Part shown: one piece after another, positions 35,491 to 47,200 of the stretch
Layout: the number at the start of each line of letters is the position of its first letter
How positions within the stretch are numbered: the first letter of the stretch is position 1
Assembly (NCBI GenBank): GCA_905250115.1
Contig: CAJNOI010000009.1
Coordinates: forward strand, 320,221-384,220
Direction of reading: 5' to 3'
DNA from: Adineta steineri
Taxonomy: Eukaryota; Rotifera; Eurotatoria; Adinetida; Adinetidae
DNA: 64,000 bases
Notes under the pieces: model-generated
Seen by the model: only the letters and a program-made list of their open reading frames with translations
Told to the model about the DNA's origin: nothing
Databases searched by the model: none
Program-made: the position numbers and the translations under genes

Positions 35491-35942
35491 TTATTGTACT
35501 TCATATTTAATAAAAACCGGCCAATCTTTTAAATTAGGACAATAACGTTTCTGTGCTGCATCTTTATTTGTTAATTTACGAGTAATTGATGGTTCACATC
35601 GTAATTCATATGCTGCTTTTGCTTCACGTTTGTGTTCTTCACATGTGGTTTTAAATTGTTTATAAGCCCGTTTGTCGACAAGAAACGAAAGTGCATCCAA
35701 TTGGTCTACATACACACACACATACGATCGAAACGTTTAATTGAAAATTTAAAAGAGAGAAAAAAAGAATGCGCAAACGGAGAAATCAAGGAAATCTTTT
35801 TCTGATCTATAAAAAAATAAGATAGATAGATATATTTACCTTCTTCGAAATTATCTTCTTCAGCAGCTTGTATACAATCATTATTGAGAATAATAACCAA
35901 AGTAACAATACAGATAAGAAGCGTTATTGAAATTTTCTTCAT
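35491..35942 (-). CDS. Small secreted protein, cassette A with the shared signal-peptide exon
   Basis: Exon 35942-35840 encodes a classic signal peptide (MKKISITLLICIVTLVIILN, cleavage likely after IQA) and an acidic stretch AEEDNFEE, ending in phase 1. Exon 35705-35491 gives the mature part, DKRAYKQFKTTCEEHKREAK, AAYELRCEPS, KRYCPNLKDWPVFIKYEVQ and stop: 105 aa in total. The shared family pattern is C-E-E-x-K-R-E-A, ten or so residues, R-C-E-P-S, a variable loop, then R-(Y/F)-C-P-(N/D)-(L/I)-x-D-W, i.e. three cysteines in the mature protein. An odd number of cysteines may mean dimerisation. Function unknown; the family is not recognised. Confidence 0.8.
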
Positions 35943-36272
35943 TGTCTATAAAAAAAAGAATGAAATAGAAAATATATAAGTTATGCGATATCTACCTCTT
36001 AGTTCTTGTTACCCTTATATGAAATAAATGATACTGATATAAATATTCTTTATTCGTTATAAAGAGAAAAACAAACTGATGATTATTCATAAAAGTGTTG
36101 ATAAATATAACTGTATACTATCTATATCATTCATCTTCTTTAATTAGACCATGAATAGTTGTCAGCACTTGAAAGACAAATGTTTGTACAATTGCTTTAG
36201 GAGATAATCTTCTATAGAATAAGAAAGAATCTTTCATATCATTATCATTCTATATTCATACAATATTTAACA

Positions 36273-36733
36273 ATGAATAAATTCTTGTTTTTTCTGGCTT
36301 GTATTATATTAATCTTCACTTTTGTTCATCGAGCGTATACTGATGATGAAAATGACTACAGTATATTTCAATATTATATGAAAAAAAAGATACGATTTTA
36401 TTTTATTTTTATTAGCTGCTCATGATGCACAACAATTCTTACAAAAACGTCTTTTTGGTATTCCATTTCCACGTGAACAACGTCGAGAAGCTAAAGAAAA
36501 ATATGAAGAACGGTAAATTTAAAATGAAAAAAAAATATTTATTCCAATATTAAAAATATTGTTTAGATGTGAACGAGCATTGGGTATAAATAAAGTTACT
36601 GGTCTTCAACGATGGTGTCCAAAACTTGAAGTAAAAAGAAATTTATTGAGAAATCGAAATGTATGTATTTAATAAATAGGAATGGGATCAATGGCGTGCA
36701 GCAACAAGCAGTGACAAACGACGTGCAGGATAA
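36273..36733 (+). CDS. Small secreted protein D, divergent relative of the cassette family
   Basis: Four exons, 36273-36360, 36416-36512, 36567-36630 and 36680-36733, give 100 aa. Residues 1-22 are a signal peptide (MNKFLFFLACIILIFTFVHR). The mature part repeats the family pattern: AQQFLQKRLFGIPFPREQRR, EAKEKYEERCERA, LQRWCPKLEEWDQWRA, and a basic end KRRAG. It keeps two of the three family cysteines, lacking the one before E-E. The first exon again ends in phase 1, as in the minus-strand locus, and the gene is divergently placed about 330 bp from it, so the two may share a promoter region. Confidence 0.78.
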
Positions 36734-37362
36734 ATAATTGAACAAATGTAATTTTCATATAAAAACAAGGAGACTGTCTATGATTTTATGCCAATAATTA
36801 AATTGTAATTGTAAAGAAAAGCATATTAATGTGTATGTCACTATAAAATAAAATTTTATATCATTGAAAAAGAAATATAAGAATACAACGAAAAAGCGTT
36901 TTCGACTACGCAATATATGAAAATCATAATGGTAGATTATAATATTCATCTATAATAGATAATAACTTCTTTTAATAGATGTATCAGATTAACTTTCAAT
37001 CTTGAGGGTGTCGATTTGCGTATGGGTGCGAATATGTGAGAGTGTTGGTACCCTATTCATTGTACACATCCATCCTACACGGCGAATTTGATGACATTTT
37101 GTTGTTAATTTAGATAGATCTTATTTAATCCAAATTACATTCTATTTTTATTCTGATTATATCAACTAAAACTAATCAAATGATTCAAAGTCCAATACAA
37201 CAATTGTGTCAAAAATAAAAAGATAATTTATTAGTTAAGAAATAAAAATAAGATATTAGTGTGAAGTAGAATAATATGACATTGTTAATTGAAGATAAAA
37301 ATAAAAAGTAAAGTCAGTTGAAAAAAGAAAAAGTGTTTCTATTGTTCAGTTAAAATTTGATT
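36734..37362. other. Intergenic region
   Basis: Between the end of secreted gene D (+) and the stop of the methyltransferase (-). A slightly GC-richer patch at about 37015-37085 (containing TATGGGTGCGAA and TACACATCCATCCTACACGG) stands out from the AT-rich surroundings and may be a transposon remnant; no structure could be confirmed. Confidence 0.45.
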
Positions 37363-38568
37363 TCAGATGGTAGATACATCTATTGTTGTCTTCTTTCGAA
37401 ATACAACTCGCCAATATTGTGAACGTTCTTGGCTCATGTCTTCATAAACTTGAGTACCAGGTAATCCAGCAAACCGACGAAAATGTTCTTGTTCTTCAGG
37501 TTGAATATAACGTTGAATGAAATCAGTACGAGATTTATTTTGAATGTCAAGTGCATGAAGAACGTTCCTTGTAATATTAATCTTTTCTTCAATAATTAAT
37601 TCATCATTTGCTATCAGATCATAAACTGATGTACCTGATCCATTTATGTAACAAAAATCACACCATAGAAGATATCCATTTGGACGAAGTACACGAGTGA
37701 CTTCATTAGCAAACTGTGTGATTGCTATTGGTTCGTCGAAAGCATGTGTTGCTTCAATACAAAGAATAATATCAATTGACTCATTTTCGAACGGTAAATG
37801 TTTTGTTGCATCAGCTACTACGAAAGAAAGTCGAGGAGTTGTCGAATAAAGTCGTTGACATAAGTTAATGACATCTTGAGAAGGATCTGTTCCAATGTAA
37901 GAGTGAGATTTATGAGTATGAACACACCATGCAGCACCAGCACCTCTACCACAATTAATTTCAAGGACATTCTGATCTGTTAATGTCACATTTGCAAGAA
38001 CCTGGAAAATAAAACAAAATATTCTAATCATGGCTTGTACATTGAAAAAATCACAACATTTTCGATTTTTCTTTGTATATCAACTCGACTATATGTAAAT
38101 AAGTTGATCTGGATGATTTTCTTTTCATATTTAGAGTATATAGCATCTAATCAAACAATTTTATATTCATATTCATACAAATTCCTTATCAATCACAGAT
38201 TATGACAATCTCTGTTGATGATCAATGTGAGGTAGGCCAAAAATGAAACACTGAAATAGAGTCTTGTATTCTTTTCTACATACCTGTTCATAAAGCTTTC
38301 TTGAATAATAGCCAGTATGATCATCGATATATTCATCCATATCTGCATAGCCATAGTTCATAAATTGTAATTCGTTTACATTCGTATAGATACTTGCAAT
38401 TCGTTCGTTCCAGAGAAAGAATTTGTTAGTTGTCTCATATCCTTGCTGATATTTTACTAGATCGTCATGAACTATTGTCGGCTGAGATAATTTTGCTTTT
38501 ACTGTGCAAGATCCTAAAAGAAAGAGATATAATATAATGAAAACAATGAATAAATTCATATGCAGCAA
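37363..38568 (-). CDS. Class I SAM-dependent methyltransferase with N-terminal signal or anchor
   Basis: Two exons, 38568-38284 and 38001-37363, give 307 aa. Residues 1-25 are strongly hydrophobic (MNLFIVFIILYLFLLGSC), a signal peptide or membrane anchor, so the enzyme should act in the secretory pathway or outside the cell. The Rossmann methyltransferase domain follows: motif I VLEINCGRGAGAAW at about 107-120, an acidic post-I IGTDPSQ, VVADATKHLPF, then IDIILCIEATHAF and VLRPNGYLLWCDFC, as in UbiE and small-molecule methyltransferases of microbial natural-product pathways. It lies about 550 bp downstream of the NRPS on the same strand and might modify its product, but it could also be independent. 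ATG 38559 is an alternative start nine bases in. Confidence 0.85.
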
Positions 38569-39117
38569 TTCGAAGTAAGCAGTCTAACTTCAAATAAAAC
38601 TATTTTAAAGAATAAGATATCAAAGTACAAATATTAGAAAACGTATGATGAATATAAAAAAGTGCAAGATTTTTGTATTCATTTCGAAAATAGTGTGAAT
38701 GTGCAATTTTATCAAGATTTTTTGTGTAGTTTTTTGATTGTCTGGTCTAATTAGAAAAATAATTAATTAACAAGAGTTTAAAACGTTATGAATCCGATAC
38801 TCTATCATATCTTCGTCGTATCATATATTTATTATTTATTATTTATTAATACGAAATAATAATTTTAAACTGATCTAATACTAGTATGAGACGCTGATAA
38901 ATAATTATAAGTTGAAACTAACAAAGAGATTTAATTGAATTCCATATTAACAAAAGAGTACGATAAAAAATAGATTCGATGTATATTATATCATACGTTG
39001 TGGTCAGCGGAATAGTTTAGAAGAAATCTAGTATCAGTGAAAAAGAACGTCAATCAAATAATTTTATCATGACTTGCCAGCAGAAGACTCAGAAAATGTT
39101 ATACTCAATTTAGCTTC
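38569..39117. other. Spacer between NRPS end and methyltransferase
   Basis: AT-rich, no gene. It must contain the 3' end of the NRPS transcript and, if the methyltransferase is transcribed separately, its promoter. Nothing distinctive is visible. Confidence 0.5.
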
Positions 39118-41250
39118 TTATATCGGAACTATTATATGCTCGTTTTTAAGACCAGTATATCTCACTAAAAAGAAATGATAGAATATAAACAAATGAATAT
39201 TAATAATGATTAGACAATATCTTGGAAGTCTTGTATAAGAACAGATCATCTGTGTGAGTGACTTACGTGCAGGAATCCCTTTCCAATGAGTATTTAATGG
39301 TAACTGATCATTTTTCATTATCAGTGTCCCGGGATAAATACGATTGTTACCCATTAGTTTGCAGCCTGCCATTACGATTGAGCCACTCATGAGTACACAT
39401 GAACTATCGATTGATACAGGAGCTAGTTTTAAAATACGTTGTTCGAAACTGTGACCCTGAAAAGATTCAGAAAAACAATTTTATGTGAAAGTAAATAACA
39501 AAAAACGTATGTATTACCTGTATCTGTGTACCAGCGTTAAGTCGAACGTTATCTCCAATACTCATCAAATGATAATCGGTAATACTAGATATATCATGCA
39601 TTATAGTATTCTCACCAATATGAGCACCATATGCTCGAAATAGTCGAATGAGCCATTGTGTATTACCAAGAAATGGACAAATAAATTGTTCATAATCTTG
39701 ACTCATTCTTCCTATTATTTGTTCTACAATTTGATGGCGTTTTTTATATGAAAGACATCGATTAAGACTACAGACAAGTATTGTATGAATGGTTGATCCA
39801 CCAACAAGACCACCAAACGAATAAATGCTTAATAAAAGACATTTGCTGACATAATGAGACAAACATGTATGCCAAAATGGTATGATTTCAATCTCATCTT
39901 GTATTTCTAGCCTTGGAGGCATTTGAAATGGCATTGTACGAGCTGGAACACCCATGAAAACTTCTCTGTATTTACTTTTTGTCTCTCGCGAGATGCGTGT
40001 TAAATTGCCAATCATTGTCTCAGATGCAAGGTAACTACCAGGCAAGATTGAACATCCATTCGCAAGGTTTGTATGAGATCCAAGTATTATTTGATCTACA
40101 CGATGATCACCTAAGAGCGTCAACTCAGTAGGAACTATTAAGACTCCACCAAAAGCAGTAACACCCATTTCGAGTTTTAACAGATTTGTTGGACAGGAAA
40201 GAAAAGTACCTATCTCAGCGAGTTTGACATTCTCTTCTATATGAGCGCCTAACCAACGAAGAATATAAGGATAAAGATAATTGTAGCCACCCAGTAATAA
40301 CCAAGCATGATGAAAACTAGATACAACTAATTGACGAAGCCATATTTTTTGTAAATATAACCTAGATGCTATCGGATATATTTCGCCAGTAGTACAGGGC
40401 CCTACTATGAATTTCAATAGGAGAAGCGAAATAAAACAACCAATAATTGACCATAGAGTCCAACAAAAAGCAATACTAAATAGTAGTGGTATTTGTCTAG
40501 CTGAATAAACTTTATATACTATGATCAAAAGTGTGCAATGAATACAGATTATCGAGATGACTACAACAATTTGGTAGATCTTATGCCATATGGATAATGA
40601 TCTGTTACTCTGCACGATGGGAATGTCTGAAGGAAGAGATTTATGTTCTTCACCATCAACAATCGTTTTAGATGCGACGAAGCCAGTAATTGATGACATT
40701 GGTTGAACAATAATATTATTTTGCATATCAACACCATCAAATAGAACCGATCGTGTACCGATTGAACAATTAGATCCAATTCTAATTGGACTCAGTTTGA
40801 AAGTGTTATCATCATTAAAATATAAACAGTTCAAATACGTTTCAGTAGCAATCCAACTTCCATCATCAATTTCTAACAACCATGGAGCATCGATAATTGT
40901 AGTATAAATATGTGTGTTGAGACTAATTCGCGCACCACAAAGACAGAGATAATAATTGTAAAGTGGTGTGCCAAGTATATGCTGCAACCAAAATGTATTA
41001 TTATTCCAAAGTCGATCTAAGAACCACCATTGATAATAATTACAAGAGAAAACATTGTCATCATTGATGTTTCGCGGTGATAGTAAATGTGAGCAGATGG
41101 CATAGAATAAAAGATGAAACGCTGGTAAGACTGGGAAAAGGAATGGGCACCATCGATGAATCACCATGATTGGCAAGAACCACTGACAAACAAGGAGTGC
41201 AATACCTACAGATTCTATAACAAACGAAGGTGAAAAACGAGCATGTGTTT
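39118..41250 (-). other. Pls/PosA-type membrane terminal domain of the NRPS
   Basis: After T4 the protein continues for about 680 residues without any thioesterase. Hydrophobic helices (SVGIALLVCQWFLPIMVIHR, FPVLPAFHLLFYAICSHLLS, YQIVVVISIICIHCTLLIIV, LLFSIAFCWTLWSIIGCFIS) alternate with left-handed beta-helix hexapeptide repeats (ISLNTHIYTTIIDAPWLLEI, IRIGSNCSIGTRSVLFDGVD, VDQIILGSHTNLANGCSILP, MSIGDNVRLNAGTQIQ, VLMSGSIVMAG). This is the layout of the terminal domain of bacterial Pls/PosA-family synthetases, which includes epsilon-poly-lysine synthase. It would fix the synthetase in a membrane and release or transport the product without hydrolysis by a TE. The last intron (39165-39266, 102 bp) is stop-free; retaining it would add a further hydrophobic stretch. 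Confidence 0.85.
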
Positions 41251-44200
41251 CAACAGATTGATTGGCTGTAAACACTGTCTCTTGTGATTGATTCAAAATC
41301 AAGAAAGGTTCTATTGCTATAGCCAGCTGTCGAATAGATGGATTGGTAAATAAAAGACCAATGTGAACTTTATTCGAGACCTTTTGACGAATCAGTGTAA
41401 GTGCTAGGATAGCACCGAGTGATGTTCCACCAAGTTGACCAAAAGAAATTTCAATACGAGGAGATTCAATATGGAAAGCTTCACTGAATATATCTTGTAA
41501 TTGTTTTTCTAAAGTAGTGTGCGCCACATTGCCATCAATATTATCAGTTGACGATGAAAAATCAGGTGGCGGTAGAAGTTTTCGATCTATTTTTCCATTT
41601 GGATTTAAAGGTAATTTATCAAGTATGATAAATATCGATGGAACCATATGTGGCGGAAGATGAGATTGGCAATGCTCACGTAGTTGTTCTTCATGAATAT
41701 CACAACTTTCAACATAAGCAACTAAATAATCATCATTCCATTTCATGACAACACACGCAGATATAGATGTAATGTTAAGTAAACATCGCTCGATTTCACC
41801 AAGTTCGATTCGCTGCCCATGAAGTTTGACTTGATGATCTTTTCTTCCTTGATAATGAAGAAGACCATTGTCATCCATTCTAATAAGATCACCTGTTCGA
41901 TAAAATAGTTGATCATCTATTTCAATAAGAGCTTTTGCAGTTAAGTCATCACGACCAAGATAACCAGCAAAAACACCTACACCTCCTACAAATAGTTCTC
42001 CTTCGTTGATACATATGTTTTGTAGAAACTCATTTAAGATCAGGCATTGATAGTTAGGAGATGGCCTGCCAATAGAAATGTTTTGAGCCTTTCCTGAAAT
42101 ATCAACTATATGACATGTACTATTAACAGTTGCCTCGGCCGGTCCGTAGCAGTTAATAACTGTACAGTTTTGTACATGATTATTTCCGACCAAAGTGGCT
42201 AACTTTACAGAAAAACTTTCACCTACAAATAAGAGAGAGTATGTGATGCTATGGACGGACTTATACGATACTTACCGCCACCAGTAAGACACCGAAGATA
42301 TTTACAAGCATCTTTCTTTTCCTCAAGTTGCACAAAGCTAAAAAAAGTGTACATTGCGCTTGGCACACCATCCATATATGAAACTTGTTTAATGTCTAAA
42401 ACCAGTGACAAATAATCATAATCGATTGTTCCTCCCGGATGAAGCATAACCAGTCCAGCACCAACCATCAAGCTGCCAATTATTTCAAAAAGATGAATGT
42501 CAAATGAACATCGTGCCATTTGGACAATTATATCATCTTCGTTGAATATATTGATATTTATCAAAGAGTGCATAGAATGCGTGAAGTTTTCATGACGAAC
42601 TTGAACCTGATAGAAGAAAGAGCAATCAAAACTAACGAAGAGTAAACCAAATGTTAGCATACTGCTTTTGGTATTCCAGTTGACCCACTTGTAAAAATGA
42701 TATAAGCAATATTATTGGGCGTCACTCTGATATCAGCCAGTCGATTAACATTAATATCACTCTCTAAATCATTATTAGTCAAAATCGAATGCATATCAAC
42801 TAAAACAATATCATTATTATGAAATTTTGCTCTTGTCAACCAATGAATAAGAACAAGAAGACATTCTGTTTGTTGTATGAGAGCATGTAAACGATGTTGT
42901 GGATCTCGGGATGATAATGGGCAATAGACACCACCACTCATTTCAATCGCCATAATGCCAATTACCTATACAATATGAAAACTTCAATCACATTAAACAT
43001 CAATCTCAAAGATCAACTCACCATCGACAAACTTCTCTCAACACATTGACATATAATTTCACCTGGAACAATATGATATGTATTCATAAGATTCAAAGAT
43101 AACACTTGGACATAATACAAGAGTTCACAATATGTCAATGATTGTTCATCTAGTTCAACAGCTAGTTTCTGTGGATGTTTCATTACTTGATATACAAATT
43201 CATGATGAATACAAGTGACAGAAGATGAAAATGATACCTGTGTATTATTCATTGATTGCATGAGTAATCTTTCATTTGGTAATGTTAATGATATTTCATA
43301 GATTGGTTTCTCCATTTGATCATCAACAGATATAAATAATTGATTCAAGATTGAATGAAATCGTTGCGATATCTTATCAACTGTTTCTACATTAAATAAA
43401 TCAAGTGATGCATTGATTGTGCATGAGAGTTGGTTGATATTGTGATCATGTTGGATCAGAAGTGAGAAATCATTAATGTTCATTGTGAAAGGAATTGAAG
43501 AAAGTTGACTATCACCAATCATTATTAGTTTATTGTCCATTGTTATCATAGATGATAGAAATTGAAATGATATATCAAGAAATGCTGGTTTTGATATATT
43601 TGGATGTTGATTGAGAATACGTTGAAGAGGAAAATATGAATATTTCATACTATTGGATGTCATCTCTCGAACATTTTCAACAAATTGACACAAGGACCAA
43701 GTAGGATTTAGTAGGCACCGTAGTGGAATAACATTCTCAAACAGTCCAATCATATATTTTAGTTCATCTCTATAACGATTATTGATATTCATTGAAATAC
43801 ATAAATCTTTTTCAGCATTCGTTAATTTAAATAAGAAGATAAAATAAGTCGCAAGTGCTAGATGTTCATATTTGATATTATTTGATGATGCATAGAGAAG
43901 AAAATGATGTGAAAGATCTCGATCAAAATCAAAGGAGACAAATGTTGCCCGATTAGTTCGATGATCATTCATAAGACGATGTCGATCATATGGTAATGAT
44001 AAAAATTGATCGAGATGACAATCATGTAGAGCATCAAGCCAAAACATACTTGCACCAGTCATTGACATATGTTGTTCAATAACAGCATCTAAACAAGAAG
44101 AAAGAAAAAGTAGTTTGAATAGAACAAGGAATTGAATATGCCTACAATCGATATAACGTAGAGTAGTGGCATTATCAATTGTTAGTTGGTCTGTTTTATA

Positions 44201-47200
44201 AGCTTCATCAAGATCATCAAGAAATATATTCATTGATGGATAATCAAAGAAAGCATGATGAAAATTGAAGATAATTATATCTTTATCGGAAAGGATGTTA
44301 TTTGAAGAGATTTGTTTATAGTAAATAATATGACATCGAAGGACAAGACCTTTAATGAGATCGAAATGTTGAGGATTACATTTCTCATTTTCGAAGATAG
44401 TTTTGAGTTGTTCATCTGTTTCATAAGTGCTTTCAGTAATTGTAAACATATCATTGTTGATATCTTGTTTACTAAGCACTCGCTGCATGAGCAAGTTTTT
44501 GTTAGCATCGTAGATGAGTGATGTATGAAGTGATTCATGTTTGTTAACAACGAGTTGAAGACCATGACGAAGTTGTTGTACGGATAAAATATCTCCTGTA
44601 TAAAGATGATAGAAAAACGGTATATTATAGGCCGTTAAACATGATTGATCAGTATCGGCATCTCTTTGATTTTCTGACCATATTTGACATTGTGCGAAAG
44701 ATGCTGGTGCTATAAAAATTAAAGTTTAATCGGTTACAGCGAGTAATCATGATAATCAATTGCTCTCGCATAGTATTATTGCCATCTTAGTTTATCTAAA
44801 TCAACAATGTCATATATAAAGATTTAATTCATCTGAATACACATCAAAATTCACAAAAAAATCTATTAGCAATATTTATCATAAGCTTTTAGTAATAAAG
44901 TTTTCAAACAGTAAAAGAATAGTTTCATAGCAAAAGAAGCTTTTAATTTATGTCGTATTATCTCCTTTCAGTGTTCTCATTAGTATGTGTCTGAGTGTGT
45001 GTGATGTATGTAATATAAATCATGTTTTGGATTAGATTATTTTACTTTAGAAAGAAAAATATTGTGAAGAAAATTCAAGAACGTAACGTGAGGTCTGAGA
45101 TTAAGCTAGCTTTCCACGTGAGTTTGTCACTACGCATAAACTAAAGAGAGTTAGATTATACACATTATAAAATAATCGTATCTATATGATGTCACCACAA
45201 TTTTAATCATGAAAATCTCTGTACGTTTTCATTTCAATCAAAAAGCAAATATCCTACAGCAAGCACAATAATATATCAGTTTATAGTTCGCCTGAATCCG
45301 TTCTTAACGCTGATCGTTCTAACTGATATAGGTACTATATACATAAACATAATTAAAAACTAAGCGTACCTTCATTAATAATATTTTCCAATCTATGAAA
45401 CATTATTGCTTCTCTTTCTTCAACTTCTTCGGGTAGAATAAGATCAAATTTTGATATAGATGCACGATATAAATCAATGCACTCTGTGCCTGATTTCGGG
45501 GAAAATAATTGTGTTAAAATATGTTGAAATCTTCGACTTATGACGGTAACTGTTGTCTCATCAAATATATCACGTGAACAAATAAAAGAACATGATAGGT
45601 GATTATCATCTGATGATGAATTATAAAGAAATATCAATGAGAAGTCAAATTTAGCTATTTCATATGATTCATTTAACGACACTTCTTCTAAGTTGACCCC
45701 ATTCAAAGATAAATAATTAACATCTTTTGATACCGTGATAAAATCGAACATTGTTTCAAGAAATGATACATTTGATTGAGTGAGACGTAAATCAGCAAGA
45801 ATATGTTGAAGTGGATAATGAGAATGTTCAAGAATTGATAAACATTTTTCTTGTACATATTTAACTACTTCATCAAATGAACAATGTAGATCAAGTTCAA
45901 CACGATGGGGTAATGTTGATACAAACATTCCTATCATATTCACTAATTCACTTCGATATCGATTAGCATTGACAGAAGAAATACATAAATCAGTTTGACC
46001 ATGAGTTAATTTGAATAGAAATATATAAAATATGGATAATCCAAGTTGAAAGAGTGTGAGATGATGTGATGATGCATAGTGGAGAAATGATCTACATATT
46101 TCATCAACAAAAGAGATTTCAGCTGAAGAAGCTAAACCTGATCGCTGTTGACTAGTTGATGAACGTTGTCGGTCAACAGGTAATGATAATTGGCGTCCAA
46201 CATTATATCCTTTGAGTTCTAATTGCCAAAATTCTTGAGATGATGACATATCCATTATGTGTTCATAAATAGAATAGTCAATATATTGTAATGAATTATC
46301 GTCTATAGGAAGCAAGCCATTAGATTGATAAGCAAGAGAAAGATCTCGAATGAAGATTGATCTCGATGATCCATCAAAGTAAGCATGATGAATGGTAAAT
46401 AATATCAAATCATCTTTAGTCAATAGATCATCATTATTCTGGGTGAATGAATGATTTGATTGATCACGACGAAGAACATGACAATTAATAACATGTCCTA
46501 TTGATAAATCAAATAAATCTGATTGATTTAAGATCTTCTTTACAGTTTCATTCTGGTCATGTTCTTCACCAGGAAGATTAAGCATAAAAAATCTAGATGA
46601 TTTCTTATCATGAATAATATTGTTTGTATCTAAACAATGTTGAGTAATAGTACCATTTATATCAAGATAGAGTGCTGTTCGAAGAATTTGGTGTTTAGAA
46701 ATAATAGATTGAAAAGTATGTTGTAGTCGTGAAATAGATATATGATCATTCATAGATGAAATACGATAAATTAATGGGATAAGATACATGTTATTAGTAT
46801 TATTGTGTGTGGATGAGAAACGAATTTGTTCATCTAAGAAAATACGTTCTTGAGGAAATGATGCTCTAGCTATAATAGAGAAATAGAATGTAGTTAATGG
46901 AATATTGTTGAATATCCTATGTTACCTTTCATGATATGTAATGAAGACCAATAATATTCATTGACATTCTTTGTCAGACTCATAGTTTGACTAATGAGTT
47001 GAGCATGATCTGTAATTGTTGGATGTTGAAAAAGCTCAGTAATAGAAAGAGTATTTGGTTCAAAGTCAAATTGTTTTTTATATCGGTGGAAGAGTTGCAT
47101 GATGAGAAGTGAATGACCACCAAGAGTGAAGATATTTGTGCTAGTAGAGATTTGTTTTTGTTGTAATAAATCACACCAAATCTGATGAATGATGATTTCA

